A stretch of DNA of 64,000 nucleotides from Diprion similis (lineage: Eukaryota > Arthropoda > Insecta > Hymenoptera > Diprionidae), in contig NC_060112.1 of assembly GCF_021155765.1 (NCBI RefSeq), positions 25,138,001-25,202,000 of the forward strand. The letters run 5' to 3'. The notes under the pieces were generated by a model that was not told where the DNA came from, did not search any database, and worked only from the letters and a program-made list of their open reading frames with translations. Position numbers and translations under genes: made by a program. Below are positions 45,778 to 63,985 of the stretch, piece after piece. Positions within the stretch are counted from its first letter, which is position 1. Each line of letters opens with the position of its first letter.

Positions 45778-48737
45778 ACCATTCTTATCCAACCAAAGAT
45801 CGAATTCCGAACAATAAACGAGTGTCTACTATTGCAATTTTGATGAATTCAATATGAATTGAAAATATACGAATTTGAAATCTGTGTCACACTATACGGC
45901 AGTCGTCTAATGATATTAACACTTGTCAAATATTATCCATCTTTTTCGTTTTTATTCGATTCCTACTTGTTTCAAACTATTGTGAATGTGTCCAATATGT
46001 TCAACTTAATACTGCTTGAAGTATCACTTCGGTCGAATTACTACAGATATACAGACTGAATCAAACCCTGTATAAATACCTAGTAAAAAATCAAAACTCT
46101 GTGAAGCTAGGCTTGCATAACCTATAAGCAGTAGGGCTTATTTCACTTTTTGAACGCTCTTCATTGACTCTTGTTACAAATTGTCACCTCACCACTACCC
46201 GTTAAAAATTGCATTACTTTTTCTGTGATAAGAATTGTGATACGATTGGAAGAATTTCAAAAGCCGGTTGATTGCTATCACTTCCATTTTATCGCCTTTA
46301 GTATTAGAAGTCGTAGATATTGTATAATGTCAACTGCTGGAGATGTACAGACATTATTATAACCGAAAATTCAGCCGTGTTTGATTCTGTTACTGTTAAT
46401 ACGTCGGGGAAATGATAGCAAACTGCTGTACGTTCCATGACATTGTGCCAGGATTTTGGAATAATCAATTGTCACCAATTCATGAATAGGGTCGGCCGAA
46501 CATCTCCAGCGAGAAATCTCTGCAGAATGCAACATGATAGATTCCGCCATTCATCTGTTCTAATCATGAAAAGGGAATGCGATCGAAATATCCTTTTCCT
46601 GTAGGTCCGCGAAAGGCAGAGTAATACAAACGATATACGGCAGAGACCAGCTAACGTACTAAACGGATTGCACCTTCTCAGCAAGTCAGTAGCCGTTTTG
46701 CCCTTCCCCATTCAGTAGCAGCCGCAGCTGTCGTTGCTGCGTGATGAATACCATGAAGAGGGAAAGGTACAGTCCGTCGAAAAAGTGAATCGCGTCGGAG
46801 CACGTTGGTCCGCTGCATTCCATCTCTTATGAATTGAACATATTTTGCGAGCTCATACCAGGTATCGTTTACTACACTAGAACAATTTTTTGGTGTCTGC
46901 ACCAGACACTCGCCAAAAATACGTATTATATACGAAAAACTAGTTTTCCGAGCTACTTGGCTGAAGACACGCCATAGTCATGTCACATCTTATATGTAGA
47001 CTATTTTTGGGAGTGAAACAAAAAGGGTTTCAATCCTGTTTGCAGTACCTGCATCTACATACGAGTAACCGTTGACCATGAGATAGTAACGGATTACAGT
47101 TGGAAGTTTTATTCTCTCAGGTCTTGGAGTTCAAGATGACTAATCAATTAGTTTATCATAGGGAAGGACTTGAATTTTGTAAGAATTATGTACCCTAATG
47201 AGTATGTATCTTGCAGCTAGGTGAAATATGATTGTTAGAAAAACATATCTTCCAATAAGAAAATTTATAAAAAAATATTTATAAAGGAAATAGAAGAAAA
47301 AAAAAAAATTAAGAGGTAAAATAAATAAAATTTTTAATAAACTTTATTATAAAACAGTATTACATAGTTTCGAAACAATAATTATTACATTAAATTGAAA
47401 TATAATTAGACAATTCTCAAATCTTGTTTTGTCTATCTTATATATGTAATAACATAACAGTAGTAATAAAATTCTCCAATCACAGATATCTGCAAAGTGA
47501 ACCACTTTTCTCGACTCACCTGACTGTATCAAAGTTCACTAGAATTCACGATTATTTTATATGTAAATTAAAGATAATGATATCAGTTCTTAGACCGCTT
47601 TTTTTGAATTTCAATAAGAATATTTTCAAAGTTTTTCCTCCGCCATGGGCAGCCTTATTCTATATGTCTAAAATAGCAATATGCTAACTTAAAAAAATAT
47701 TATATACTGATAATGATAGTGTAGTACATCGTGAAGAAATTTCACAGCTTAAATAGTTATAAAAAAAGTGATAAATAGTAATAACATTTCAAGTGGGAGC
47801 CAAAAAAAGCTTTCTATTCAGGAAAGCCAAAAACATCTTTTAACAAGCGTGATGTAATTTTTAAAACGCTGTACACATAGTAGTCCACGAGACAGAAAGT
47901 TGTTGATCAATTTAGCTGTCATTCATTCCCACCATAACAGTTGTTTAAAAATTTTAGTCTTATACGTCAATGGTTACATTTACGATTACTTTCAATTCAT
48001 AGTTGATTGTAAGAATCAACTTTAACGACATCACAAGTGACATGCTAGACGTCGTTCCTGTGCCAGCTAGACACTGCGCATCATACACATGTTCATTTTA
48101 TCATGCATTAGTCAATTTGGTAATTGGAATTAGCGGCCTTTAAGTACGGAATATAAAAGGGTGTAATTAAATCACGACACGTGAAACGTGAAAGACCTTT
48201 AAGCACAATATTGAGATTTTAATTTGCACTTGACACATACTGTCCCGAAGGCAAACTGAATTCAATAAATGGGTGGCAGACCAGCCATTTTATCATGTTT
48301 TCCCTTTATGTCGAGATCCCTTGACCCTGTTCTCATCCCGCTTTGGTTCAACTGAACTTGAGCAATAATTTAGCATCAAGATTTAATTACAAATCGCGAA
48401 TTACAGTAGAACCTTGCTGCTATCAACTTAAAACAGCCACTGGCTTGGTTCACTCCGGATCCATTTGCAATGGTTCGCGAGCATACTAATTCACTTCAGC
48501 GATTGGCTCACACCCTGTCAAGGGATGAAGCAAAGCTCCCTTGTTGTTATTAGAAAGCTTATGCAGTTGATAACAACGTGATTCTAACGTATGACATACA
48601 ATGCATGATTTGGAGATCACTTTTCATTAAGCTCCGAAGAGTATACTGCTGGCTCTGTGTTGAGGGTTTAGGAAGAATATTACTCTGCAGTGCAGAATTA
48701 CTCTTAGGTACCAATCGCATAAAGCCCTTCACCTCGT
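45778..48737. other. Intergenic region between H2B and choline kinase
   Basis: AT-rich DNA with no H1, H3 or H4 gene and no other supportable exon. A minus frame of 74 codons near 46678-46902 lacks any recognisable signature. The right end is the 3' untranslated region of the choline kinase gene. A perfect 8-bp hairpin lies at 48001-48021. Confidence 0.55.
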
Positions 48738-51700
48738 TCAGTCCATGTCTGTGACTTTTCGTTTTACTCCACTATCTACTGCGTCCATTTGCAATGCGAT
48801 TGCCTTTTCTTTCAACTCTTGGTAATTTTTCAACCTACTGACGGCGTAATCCTGAAGGAAATTGATAAAATTATGAATTACCCTTAATAAATTATCGAGA
48901 CGTGTCAGTCAGTGACATTTCTGAAAGTTAACAAGAACATGTAACAAATTGTGTCTTGAAATACATCTTACCCAGTATCCAAATGGGATTTGGGATAGTT
49001 TGGCGTTGACAATGGACCAGAGTCCCCAAAAAAGATGACTTGCTAATGAGAATGTCTTGATTTCCCGCATCATACGTTCTTCTTCCACGCTTCCCTCTTT
49101 GTTTAGCGTCCTCAGGTAACTCCGGATAAAGTTTAACTGTCAAGAATGAGGTTGAATAAGTCTAATGCATGCTGAGAAGAGGAAAACCTAATTATTGTCT
49201 CTGATCGTTTGAATGACATCTACTATTATAGCATTTACTAACTGGAATTCCCAGATAATAGTGCAGGATATTTGGAAAAAAGTGCAATCGACTCAGTAAT
49301 AACATAACTTACGTGATAAATGATCAACCAAAATTTCTTTCATATGTTATCGATACCTCTTTAGGTATTGAAGTATTTATCGACACAGAAGTTTACAACT
49401 TTATGTATACAACAAGATTGCATGGTAAAAAGGGAAAATTGTTATAGTTTCACCTAGTCGAATCAACTGTATTCATGTCCGGAATTGTGATGAGAATGAA
49501 AAAAAAAATCGAGAAACAGAAAATCATAACAATTGGAGTGATTACAGGCACACAATTCCAAATACACTGAATAATTAAGAAACTTCAGAGTTTGTTTCTT
49601 TATATACGAAATTCAGCATAGCAACCAAGTTATAATTTTTTTCTGCACATTTTCATTTATATCTAAATTTTTTGTTTATTTGTAAATTAAATGTGTACTT
49701 GAAAATGATAAATTTATTAATTATAATGATATTTATGAATGGGATTTTCGTTGTGCTTACAAATATGATATATTTTCGGTAATTCAATCACTTTTGCATG
49801 AGAAATAAAAAATGATTCCAATTCTTTAATGCTATATGCATTGGTTTTGGTATGAATTTCAAGGGTTTTATGATTATTAGTGATTTTGCATTATGTGCAA
49901 GGATGATAATTGTCAATATATATTTTTGAGGGAGAAGTCCATTGAAATTTTTTAATCTTGGTTCACCTTCATACAACTACAATCTAATTGTAAACCAAGT
50001 ATTTGTGATTACTGTAGTAAGAAGGGTGACCCTCGATGAAGTAAAAGAATAATTATAATTCTAAGGTCAAGAATAAGTATACATATAAGGTTATGAAACT
50101 ACTTGGTCAACGTTATGAATCAGCAAATAGAGAAACATACTCTTCAAAAGTGTCTCGACTCCGAATATCACAGTTTTGTGATTGAACGTTACGTTACAGT
50201 TACAGGTGTTTGCTCATTTTTTTTTTTAAGGGTGGTAATAGATTTTGGCTATTGAGAGTGCGTGTAGAGGTACTCTAGTGTCGTAGATGCGCAGATGCGG
50301 TTCTGGTTGTCGCCATGTTGATATAGGCGCAGGTTGCTCAGCTTCCACCAAAACGCACAGCGAGAGTAGAGTCCATCAGACTGGGGATTTGATTTGGCCC
50401 ATCGATTTGATGATAGCAGGCATCAGCCTTCTCTCAAGGAATCGCGTTCCTGTGAAACTAACATATACACACGCCAAGGTGTCCTATCCTCTTCTCAGCG
50501 CCTCAACATAACATTAAATGGAGAAAGCAAAGAGCGTCACACGCAAAGTGAAATCTATCAGATTACTTTCAAACTTTATCAAAAAATCATTCCAATAGAT
50601 CAACGTGTTAACTAATACGCCATATTCAAAATAAAAAAAATTATTACCACTTCAGGTAAAAAATTAGTCTATTCTCTTTCAACAGTATACAATTTTTCAA
50701 CAAATTGTAAAACGGCTTGTTATACATTTTGAATGGATCTGTAATTGTGAAGTTTTAATATGAATCATAACGTTCTTTCTGAACAGTTGGTACTTATATA
50801 ACTCACACTTACAAGTCCTTTTTTCTAGAGGAAAAAAATGAATTTCGTAAAACACTGTGTTGCGTGTGACAATGCTGCTCTAAACCCCTGACATATCGAG
50901 TATAATATTCCAACTATGCGTAATGCTTTTTATGCAAACTAACAACAATGAATGAGGAGTAAAAGTAGGTTTGGTTTGCCGTAAAAATATCTCTTACCGT
51001 TACTTGCAACAAGTTCATGATTTGAATTTCCCTCTCCCCCCACCAACCGCGCCCCATCTGAAACTTACCTTTTGCTCTCTGGTAGGGCCAGCCGCTCCTC
51101 GCTCATGGTAGAATGGATACTCGGGTGCCGTGTAGTCGTACTGCCACTCGACGAAATGGTTAGCAACATCGAATCCTCTGTAGTTGTACGAACAGTATTC
51201 AAAGTCGATGAGGACTAATTCTGGTTTCTTGGTGTTTTGCCTCAGAAGGATGTTACCTTCTTGCATATCATTATGACAGAATACAACAGGAAATTTGTTC
51301 TGCATTATGAAACACCTGTAAGATCATGAATATTTTTTTTCTTAATCTCATCGTGGAAATTGTTTTTTCTCATTACTTTTACTGCATTCAACAACCATTA
51401 ATTAATGTTTCAATCAAGGTAACATGTACGAAAATTGTACTGTTAGCATCCTTTGAAGTAATCCACTATAATATGGAAACTACTAGATAAAATCTCAAAG
51501 CAGTGAAAAGGAATAACGCTCCAAATTATACCTAAGCCATTTAACTTCCTGAGACAAGTCCATGGATCTGAGTACATTGACGTTGTCCAATAGTTTTGGT
51601 TCCACTTCACCGGGGTTTTCAAGGACATCCGTAGCAGTGTCGAGCCATCTTGCCATGGTGTCCCATAGCCAGGTGGGTTCTTTGCTAATGGGAACTTGCA

Positions 51701-54700
51701 TGGAATGTATGTTGGCCATTTTTTCAGCGATCATGACACTCAGAGACGGGTCAGCGAGTTCTTTGGTCAGCAAGGGTCTCGCCGGAATGTATTCTTCAAT
51801 TCTACCCCCAGGAAATATGCCGTGTAGCTTTGGGCCCAGCCGTCTTTCTGACAGAAGAGTGAAAATCACAGACTCTGTAATCAGTCCTTCCAATGCTCGT
51901 TCTCCATGGACTTGTCCATACAGTCGCAAAAGCACCTGCCGTGGCTCTCCTCGTACCGGTGCGGCTCCTTCCGGAAGCTCCACATTGTACAGCCAGTTGC
52001 TCAAGCCACCGCTAAAGCATAAATGTAGTACGCATTTAGGATTAGTTCGTAACTGTACGTTAACGTGTTGAAATAACAAAAGACGACGGCTTATCTAAAT
52101 CCATCCTTACATAACTTTGTTGAAGCATGACAATTCCAAGAGATAAATATAATAATGGTTACAGTTGAAATATTTTCAATTAAATATAGATTATCTTTAA
52201 AGGTAAATGGCAATTTTCATGCAGCTGAATCAATTTGTATGGAAATTGAAAATATGGCATATTATTCAAACAGCATTGAATTCTGGATGGTTTTTTGCTA
52301 TTTTCGATTCACACTGTTTGCTGGTACTTCGTCTCAACTTATTAATATGACGAATATGATGACTCAGGCTCTAGAGTTCCTGCGTAATAGCACGCTATTA
52401 ATTAAATTTTTTCTGCGTATTAACCAGCAGCCAAGAAATATGTGAGTCACAAGACACAATATGTACCAATCTTTACACATCTGTACGAGACAAAGTTTCT
52501 GTACAAATGAAGTATGTTAATTATAAACAGAAAAAAAAATGTAGTTCGTGAATTTGTGTTCTTCTATCTTTTAAACAACCGTTTATCTTCAACTATTTAT
52601 CTATAATTCTGTCGTCAAAATTGAAAAAGTATGTTTTCTCGATTTTTGTATATATTTTACTTTCAAATTTCGCTGCTATTTACATATAATACTGGTAAAA
52701 ACTTCGATTCGAATGTAAGAGTATAAATTGAATATGATTGAAAATGTCAGGTATATGCGCAATTTGCCGAACGGTAAAATTTATCCTTACCATCAATTGA
52801 AATTAGTGAAGAATTATAAATACAACAGTTGTGAGCTCACCTGATCCGTTTGAAGCCGATATTATCCGCGGTAACATACTTCCATGCACCGTGCAAATAA
52901 TCACGACAGATTCGCGCTGCTGTCTCTCTCATTTCCGGATTCTGCTCTGACATCTACAACGAAACAATGATAGGTAAAATTTACAAGAATATATTTCAAT
53001 GATTATGAAGTTTCATATCGCGTGCAGCGGAAAAATCCCGAGCACAATCTTAAATAAATGTAGCCATGAAAGAACTGGGACGAATTTATGTTGAAAGAGA
53101 CTTGCGTTTATTATACAAAAGCTAATATTGGGAATAGATAGGAAGATAAAAATCAGCCAATCTAAAGTAGGATTGGCTGCATCAGTGCGATAATGTACTT
53201 TTTACACACAATGACCAAATCTCTTATCTCAATCAAGTAAAATTACTCGTAGTATCGTGAAGATCCGTTCATCATACGACGCGAACGTTCATAAAGATCG
53301 TACGTAACTGCCGCCTGGAAAACCAGCAAAGCTATCCGCGTTTGCGCGATGTTAAAGGATCAATAATATTCTCACGATACTTAAGTGTTACAGCTTGAGG
53401 TAGACAAGGTGTGAAGAAAAAGGCCTTGTTATAACCAATAACATAATACATTCTAATTATTTGTTGCGATTATGCGTTAAATTAAATTACAGTCTTTTTA
53501 CAATATGCTCCATGACTGATATTCATCAACTTATATTAATCAAAGTTTTTTGTATATTATTCGTCTATGTAACACACTATTTAAAAAAAAATTGAATATT
53601 TCATTACGCAGCTTGCGACGAAAAATATATAACAATCACACAGGGGCAAATCGAAACAAGGTCATGCAGCTTGCATAACACCGAAAGTATTTACTGCATG
53701 TATAACAGTATGTATGTTATACGTATGTACGTACTTATATTTCGAAATACACGAGTACAATTTGACCTACTTTTTTTTTTTTAATGAAATCTTTGGTAAT
53801 GATTCATGTCTACATATGCAGTGGGGTTTATCATTTCTTAGCGGTTATCACTTACGCAGCTTTACACTAACAAAATCTCGATGCATTTTCTAAGTGAAAG
53901 TAGATGCTTTAATAATAATTGTCGATTATGTGGTAATTTGCGCAGTTATACATAGAGTTAAAAGCGTTAATGTTATGTGTATTGATTAAACAGCATGAAC
54001 GGTGGTATATTGTTTCAAACAACATATGTTCAGTGCGGTATAACAATCAGTATTGTTGCTATAAACGAGTTGCGGTGACGCACGCGATAATGTAACAAAG
54101 AAAGTAAAAAATGTCGGGAAAGAAATGACGATATCGCGTCGATTGTAAAATATTCATATAGTTATTATTAAGTGTATCGAAACAGTTTCAAGGGACACTT
54201 TTAATATTTACTTGCAGACACCTGCTGCCATTGAACTAGTAAATACGACGTTGTTTTATGTTAATTTAGTACCAAAGAAATGCGTAAACAGTTCCTGTCC
54301 TTGCAGCGCGGCAAGCTAAATATAGATACTCGAAAAATCAACGAAAATAATTCCTTAGAAAAATATTCGCAGTAATTATTACAATCGAGTTTGGGTTTTT
54401 TAAACAACTTTTCAGGGCCAGGATTTCGTACAGAATCGATTAACGTATGTAAATATCAAAGGTGTCGTTTATATACGATCAATTGACGTACGTACTTGAG
54501 AAGATGAAACCGAACCGTCGCCTCCAAGGATCTGACTAATAGTGTACAAAAATTACGAATAGTATCTCGATAATATTACGAACGATATCGATCGAGCAGA
54601 ATACTTAAACCTATGTAGTCTGCATAGATTAGATCAGTACAAGTGGGTCTTGAATTAGGATGATATTACACATTATCGTATCTATAGTGTATATTCATCG

Positions 54701-57004
54701 GCGTCGGTATCGAATTACTTTCAACTCGCTATCGATCCATCCGCTAATTGAATGTACGAATAATGATTGACTTTAAATAAAACAATCAATTTCTTTTATG
54801 CGTTTTATTTGTATATGTATTATTCTGATATTAAAAATGTACCAAGCATTTAAGTTGAGAAGTACATTCAAGGGAAATTTAAAACCATTTTACCGGATGT
54901 CGAGTATCTATACTGTTAACAATGCTACTTCATCACTTACGAACATGTGAGAGCAATCGTGATGAACCTTGGACCCGAGCTTGGACTATAACTAACTCTC
55001 GATAATATAGTTATACGTTCCACGAAAAATTTCCACCGCAATCAATTCCGGTTAAACAAACTGCATACGTGACAATTAATATATAATACCAAGTTGTGTC
55101 ATATAGATAATTGAAATTAAATTGTACCTCCAAAACCCGATTGAATTCAACATAATTTGATCAATACCGTTTGACGCCAGGTTATAAGCGGTCAATTATA
55201 TGTTCGCTTATTAACCCTTCGAGTCAGACATTACTGTTGAGTCAACTTTTATAACAAGACGTTGACAACAAGATATATAGCAATCTATCGTTTTTGGAGT
55301 CACCGGTTACGAATCTGAAATCAGATTTTAAATATTCAAGATGGCGGATCCAATATGGCGAATGAAAATTTCAAATTTGATCGGATCCGATCGAAAAACT
55401 CTACGCAGGCGTTTTAGGGTCGGTAATTGGATTCGCTATACTCAATTTTTTAAATCTGAGTTTGGATTCGTAGACCGCGATCCCAAGAACCCCTGTACGG
55501 AGATTTTTCTTCGGATTCGATCGAATTAGAATTTTTCATTCGCCATATTGGATCGGCCATCCTGAATTTTTTAAATCCGATTTCAGATTCGTAATGAGCG
55601 ACCCCAAATATCACAATTGTTGTGAAATATGTAAATGTGTGGATGAGTAACTTTCTCAGAAATAAATCATTGTTTCAATTTTCACAATTTTTTCCAACAA
55701 TAATAATTTACATTATATCACAATAATTATTTTCATGTATTGCAAATCTAGTAGTATATTATCAGAAATACCAGAAAAACCGCAAAGAAATTTGTTGAAA
55801 AGTTCTCTCACTATACGAAAAAATTTATATAAAATAGGTGGTAAGGATACACTCACTCGTCTATCGATAATTTCATTTTGTAAATTGTAAAACTTCCCCC
55901 AAGATTGTGAACCAATGCAATACTAATTTGAGGGATTGAATTGATTGGCTGATCTATATATCTAATCCTTTACCCACGCAATGGAGTTATTACATTTCTG
56001 ATCGTAAGTAATGTAATTTGTTTAAGCGCAATATGCATACTTTGACCAAATTATGCATTTTCGCGTATACTTAACGGACAGTAAACTCGATGGCGTTCCT
56101 GACTGATATTATACCTTAATATCAAAGTTTTTGCAAATAAAATTGGACCTTTCACACTATTTAAAGACTTTCCTGGTCCAAACCGTTTTACCATCATTTC
56201 GAACACGGTAAAATATGTTCCCTGTTTTCCCGTCAGGGCTGCATTATGCATGCGTAAAAATAGCTCGAAAAGGGGGACTAGAAAACGTTTCCCTGCGAGT
56301 TATAAATATCGTGCACATGGAGCAGCAGAAAACGATGAAAAGGAACGAACCAAGAGATACAATTTCCGCAGTAGTAGCTGCGAATAATCGTATAGCAACA
56401 TAGCAATTACTTTTGCTGCGCCAAGGCTTAACGGTGGAATTCCTGACCGATGAAAAGGCCTCGGCGTCAACGCTCCAAGAGCAACGATTGCAAATTGCGG
56501 CTGTTGCACCTAACAAGCCATGTAAAAAAGTGCCGTTGATTATCTTGAAATCATGATTTTCAACTTTGTGATGTATTTTGTGATTGTTTAATTGTCACCT
56601 ACATCACAACTCAGGTATACGATAATTAAAATGTGAGACAAACTGTGTTTTAAATTTTTCATGGATCATAGTGTATCTCTTTCCCCCTTACAATTGTTGC
56701 GCTGCAACGCAATGATCGTGAGTCGAACGAGAGCTGCAGTCGCTTCTCGAAATATTCTCGAAAGTATCCGTGAGCCGACGGCAGACGTCACCTTGATGAC
56801 TTAAAAGCGTCGTGTGGCTAGACAAGGGCGACTTTTGAAGGCGCCCTAGATACGGAATCTAGGGATAAGACGACGCGTAATAACGACTCGCGTAAAATCG
56901 AGAAGCCAGCGTGGATTCAACGCCCCGTAAAATCGGATAAGCGCTACTGCGTAAAACGTAGAATTAAGTGTTCCGAGTTTACATACCTTGTTTTGAACAC
57001 CCAT
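48738..57004 (-). CDS. Choline/ethanolamine kinase
   Basis: A cytosolic kinase that makes phosphocholine or phosphoethanolamine from ATP, the first step of the CDP-choline (Kennedy) pathway. Six exons: 56987-57004, 52841-52953, 51532-52011, 51069-51315, 48972-49136 and 48738-48851; 378 residues, all phases consistent. Exon 1 codes only MGVQNK; intron 1 is about 4 kb. Exon 2 also begins with an ATG, so a start there is possible. Motifs: ISGGLSNWLYNVELP (nucleotide loop), VLLRLYGQVHGER, then the Brenner phosphotransferase motif FCHNDMQEGNI (218-225) and LVLIDFEYCSYNYRGFDVAN with Asp241. The tail has LASHLFWGLWSIVNAKLSQI and FGYWDYAVSRL, matching the family end. The sequence fits both choline and ethanolamine kinases of animals; choline/ethanolamine (CHKA/CHKB) type is favoured over ETNK. 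Confidence 0.95.
49137..51068. other. Intron 4 of choline kinase
   Basis: A 1.9 kb intron between exons 4 and 5. It is AT-rich, with a higher-GC patch at about 50260-50510 in which two plus-strand frames of 73-74 codons overlap. They show no domain and I do not call them genes. Confidence 0.6.
52954..56986. other. Intron 1 of choline kinase
   Basis: A 4 kb intron, mostly AT-rich. It holds the inverted-repeat element at 55293-55608. Near its 5' end (56840-56960) are a perfect ATCTAGGG/CCCTAGAT hairpin and three GTAAAA-CG words in CpG-rich DNA, probably part of the promoter-proximal region. No coding exon was recognised. Confidence 0.6.
55293..55608. mobile_element. MITE-like element with ~100-bp terminal inverted repeats
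   Basis: The left end (from TTTGGAGTC) and the right end (to GACCCCAAA) are reverse complements over roughly 100 bp. Blocks such as TTACGAATCTGAAATC and GATCCAATATGGCGAATGAA are found on the left, and their complements on the right. An internal 48-bp segment (about 55438-55489) is a direct copy of the right end. There is no protein-coding capacity; a 62-codon frame is incidental. It fits a non-autonomous DNA transposon or fold-back element in choline kinase intron 1. No clear target duplication was seen. Confidence 0.75.
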
Positions 57005-59493
57005 TGTCTGGAGATTTGCTAAAAGCGATGCAGTTGAAGTAGAAATATTTGAAGATCGAAGTTCGCTACAGGTTTACTGCACGCGAGAAAACACTGGTGT
57101 TTCCCACTAGGTTTTCAGTCTGGAAGGCTAATAATAGACTTGGCTTTCGCTCTTGTAGTTCGTAAACGGAAAGCGCTACGTAAGAGCGAAGCTACTGCAG
57201 GTATTTAGTTCCAGCGATTACGCGTCTATCGCAAAATCCAACGCTTCACTTTTCCTTCTAGCTTTGACAGCAGTAGGTTCTACTGATCGATGGTGTAAGT
57301 AGGGAGATTGAGAGTAACGAATTTCTGTCAAACCAACAATAACAACAAAAATATTATCCAGCGACAGCGAGAATCGTATGAAACACGCTCGTTGAACGTC
57401 ACCAAGTATATGGGCGAGGATTGGGCACGGCAGGAGCTTACTAAGGCTAAATCTGACTTGGTGGGAAGGGGCGGAAGGCGATTGGTCGGCTTTTTGCCAG
57501 TGACGATCTTGCGACTCGAAATCGGCCAATCAACCCTCGATATTTGTCGACTTGCAGGTGCGCAGGCGCTATTAGCCACGAGGGCTCAGGGCTGTGTCAA
57601 AAAGAGGTTCCGTCCCGGTATTTCATATCGGGAGAATTTCCGCTATTGCTGATTCGCTTGCGATTGGAATCAAACGTGAAAATATCGAATGGTGACAAGA
57701 TTAAAGGCGAACTCTAATTAATCCGAAACTACACAGTAACTAAGGCTGCGAGGCTTCGGAATAAAGGTAAGTGTAAACAAATATATACAAGATTAAACCG
57801 CGTGCTCTACATTCTAGTACATCAGTCGGTTAAATTCACTGCTTTACCCACTTTCTACTAATCGTTATTTGCAGGTGCAAATATAGCCTACATATTTTGA
57901 ACGATGGTTTAGCAAGTTTGAGAAGGTAAACATCTCACGACGTCACGACGTCTGACATACGTAATTTAACATAATGCTGCATTATGCGTTGTGAATTACG
58001 CATGCAAAAAACGTTGTCCGTAGCCGAAAAATTATACGAAATTAGAATATCAATACATATATATATGAAAAAAGAAAAAAAAAAACAATTACGGCCTACA
58101 AACAGTGAGTTGGGGAATGTGTATCTTACGCTCAGTTCAATTCGTGTATACACAACATACGCGGATATACCTACACTACAAGTTCCGAGCGAAGGTGTTT
58201 TCAACCGCTTTATGGCAGCTTTACGTATGTACATAATTCTACATACGTAATGCTCTATATGATAAGAATGCGCACTCGTGCAGGCCTACATATCGCGAAG
58301 AAATCAAGGGTTAAGGCTAGCCGACGCAGGTGCAATTGCACGTGAGTCAGCATACATCGAACGCTAAAGGGTGTGCAAAAATAGACGTCACGTTCTTAGA
58401 AATCGCACCATAATATTCCGACGAGCTTACAAATTTTGGGTAGACGCAATTATTTATTTTTGAATATTTTTGCGTAGAGGTGAACGAGCCAGATTTACTA
58501 ACTAACTTTGTAACAATTTCGTTCAAATTTATCTACGTGTCGTATGTATGTGTCTGAAACACGGTGCAGTGTTACAAACCGACTTGCAACTCGTGTGAAA
58601 CTTTTGTCCTTGTTCTTTTATCTTTTCAGATGAAAATAGAAATCTGGATCGTCGCGAATAATGCATGTAGGATTAGTGCTACGATGCACTAAAACTTCGT
58701 TAAATAATACATCTAAATATGCCAACATATAACGAAGAATTTACAGTTGCAGGTGTGATACTCGCCTAGCTTCTAATACTCGGTGCAGTATAAATCTGCT
58801 GCTCATCAGGAAATTTATCTATTGTTTTACACCGTTACCATGATTCAAATCTGCAGATAACGTTGAAAAAATATAAACATTTTTGAAATACACATTATAA
58901 GATTACAGCAGGGTTTTTCCGTCTGGATGTTCAACGCAGATTGCATGCTTCGTCGCTTATCCAGTCGGTATACATGTATTATTATCATGATAATGTGCCG
59001 ATCGATTTTTTATACTTACTTTTCAAGTGTTTCTTCTGAGAATATTTTCGATAACATATTCCAGCTAGATTTATCATGTTAACTATACATATTTATCACA
59101 ACTAATAACCTCCAATTGGACAATATTGAATCCTACATTACATAACGATAGCTAAGAGTTGTTTGATAAACAAGTTTATCAAATCGATACACATTTTAGA
59201 CATTGAAGTTATCATTGAAATATTCCGTTATTGATCAGAGCTATAACGTATACTTTCTGCAGTCGTCAAGAATTATATTCTAATGCAATGATCAAAATTG
59301 AGATGATTGCACTATTGTTAATCTTTATATTCATAATAAGTTCTTCCCTCGGGGTTGGAAATTAACGTAATCTTCGTGGGCTTTGTCATCCGTGGAATAA
59401 CGATCGGCGTACCTTTTATACCTGCAGCCTTATACCTGCGTGACGACGCGATTCAACTCAGATTAGCACTTTGCAAGGATTTTGTTGGCAAAT
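57005..59493. other. Choline kinase upstream and intergenic DNA
   Basis: The first 700 bp are CpG-rich and likely hold the choline kinase promoter and 5' leader. Frames of 83-114 codons cross 57218-57652 on both strands but look like composition effects, without domains. The rest is AT-rich with no gene seen. Confidence 0.5.
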
Positions 59494-63855
<4,362 letters not shown>

Positions 63856-63985
63856 GTCCGAAACAAAATGCGAGTTCTATACTATACGAATTTTATGACA
63901 ATGACTCACAATCTCTCACGTCGGCTGCATCGCCAGTCATTGTCGCAGAATTTCTACAGAATGGAACTCGTGTTTTGCTTCGGAC
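63856..63985. mobile_element. Fold-back element with 51-bp inverted repeats
   Basis: The left arm 63856-63906 starts GTCCGAAACAAAA and ends GACAATGACT. The right arm 63935-63985 is its reverse complement with 40 of 51 positions matching. The loop is 28 bp. Right after it, GACCGAAATAAAATGCGA (63983-64000) repeats the beginning of the left arm, so a further unit continues past the window. It may be a MITE, a tandem fold-back array or a hairpin RNA source. Confidence 0.75.

Noticed and set aside
50287-50615. Two overlapping plus frames (73-74 codons) inside choline kinase intron 4, with weak end similarity to the 35.1 kb repeat
   Set aside because: No domain, and the shared GAGTAGAG...TTTGATTTGGC word is too short and broken to claim a repeat family without a search.
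51562-52071. 169-codon open frame on the plus strand
   Set aside because: Antisense to choline kinase exon 3, which has clear family motifs on the minus strand.
57218-57652. Three overlapping frames of 83-114 codons on both strands
   Set aside because: They overlap each other in CpG-rich promoter-like DNA beside the choline kinase first exon and show no domain or codon signal.
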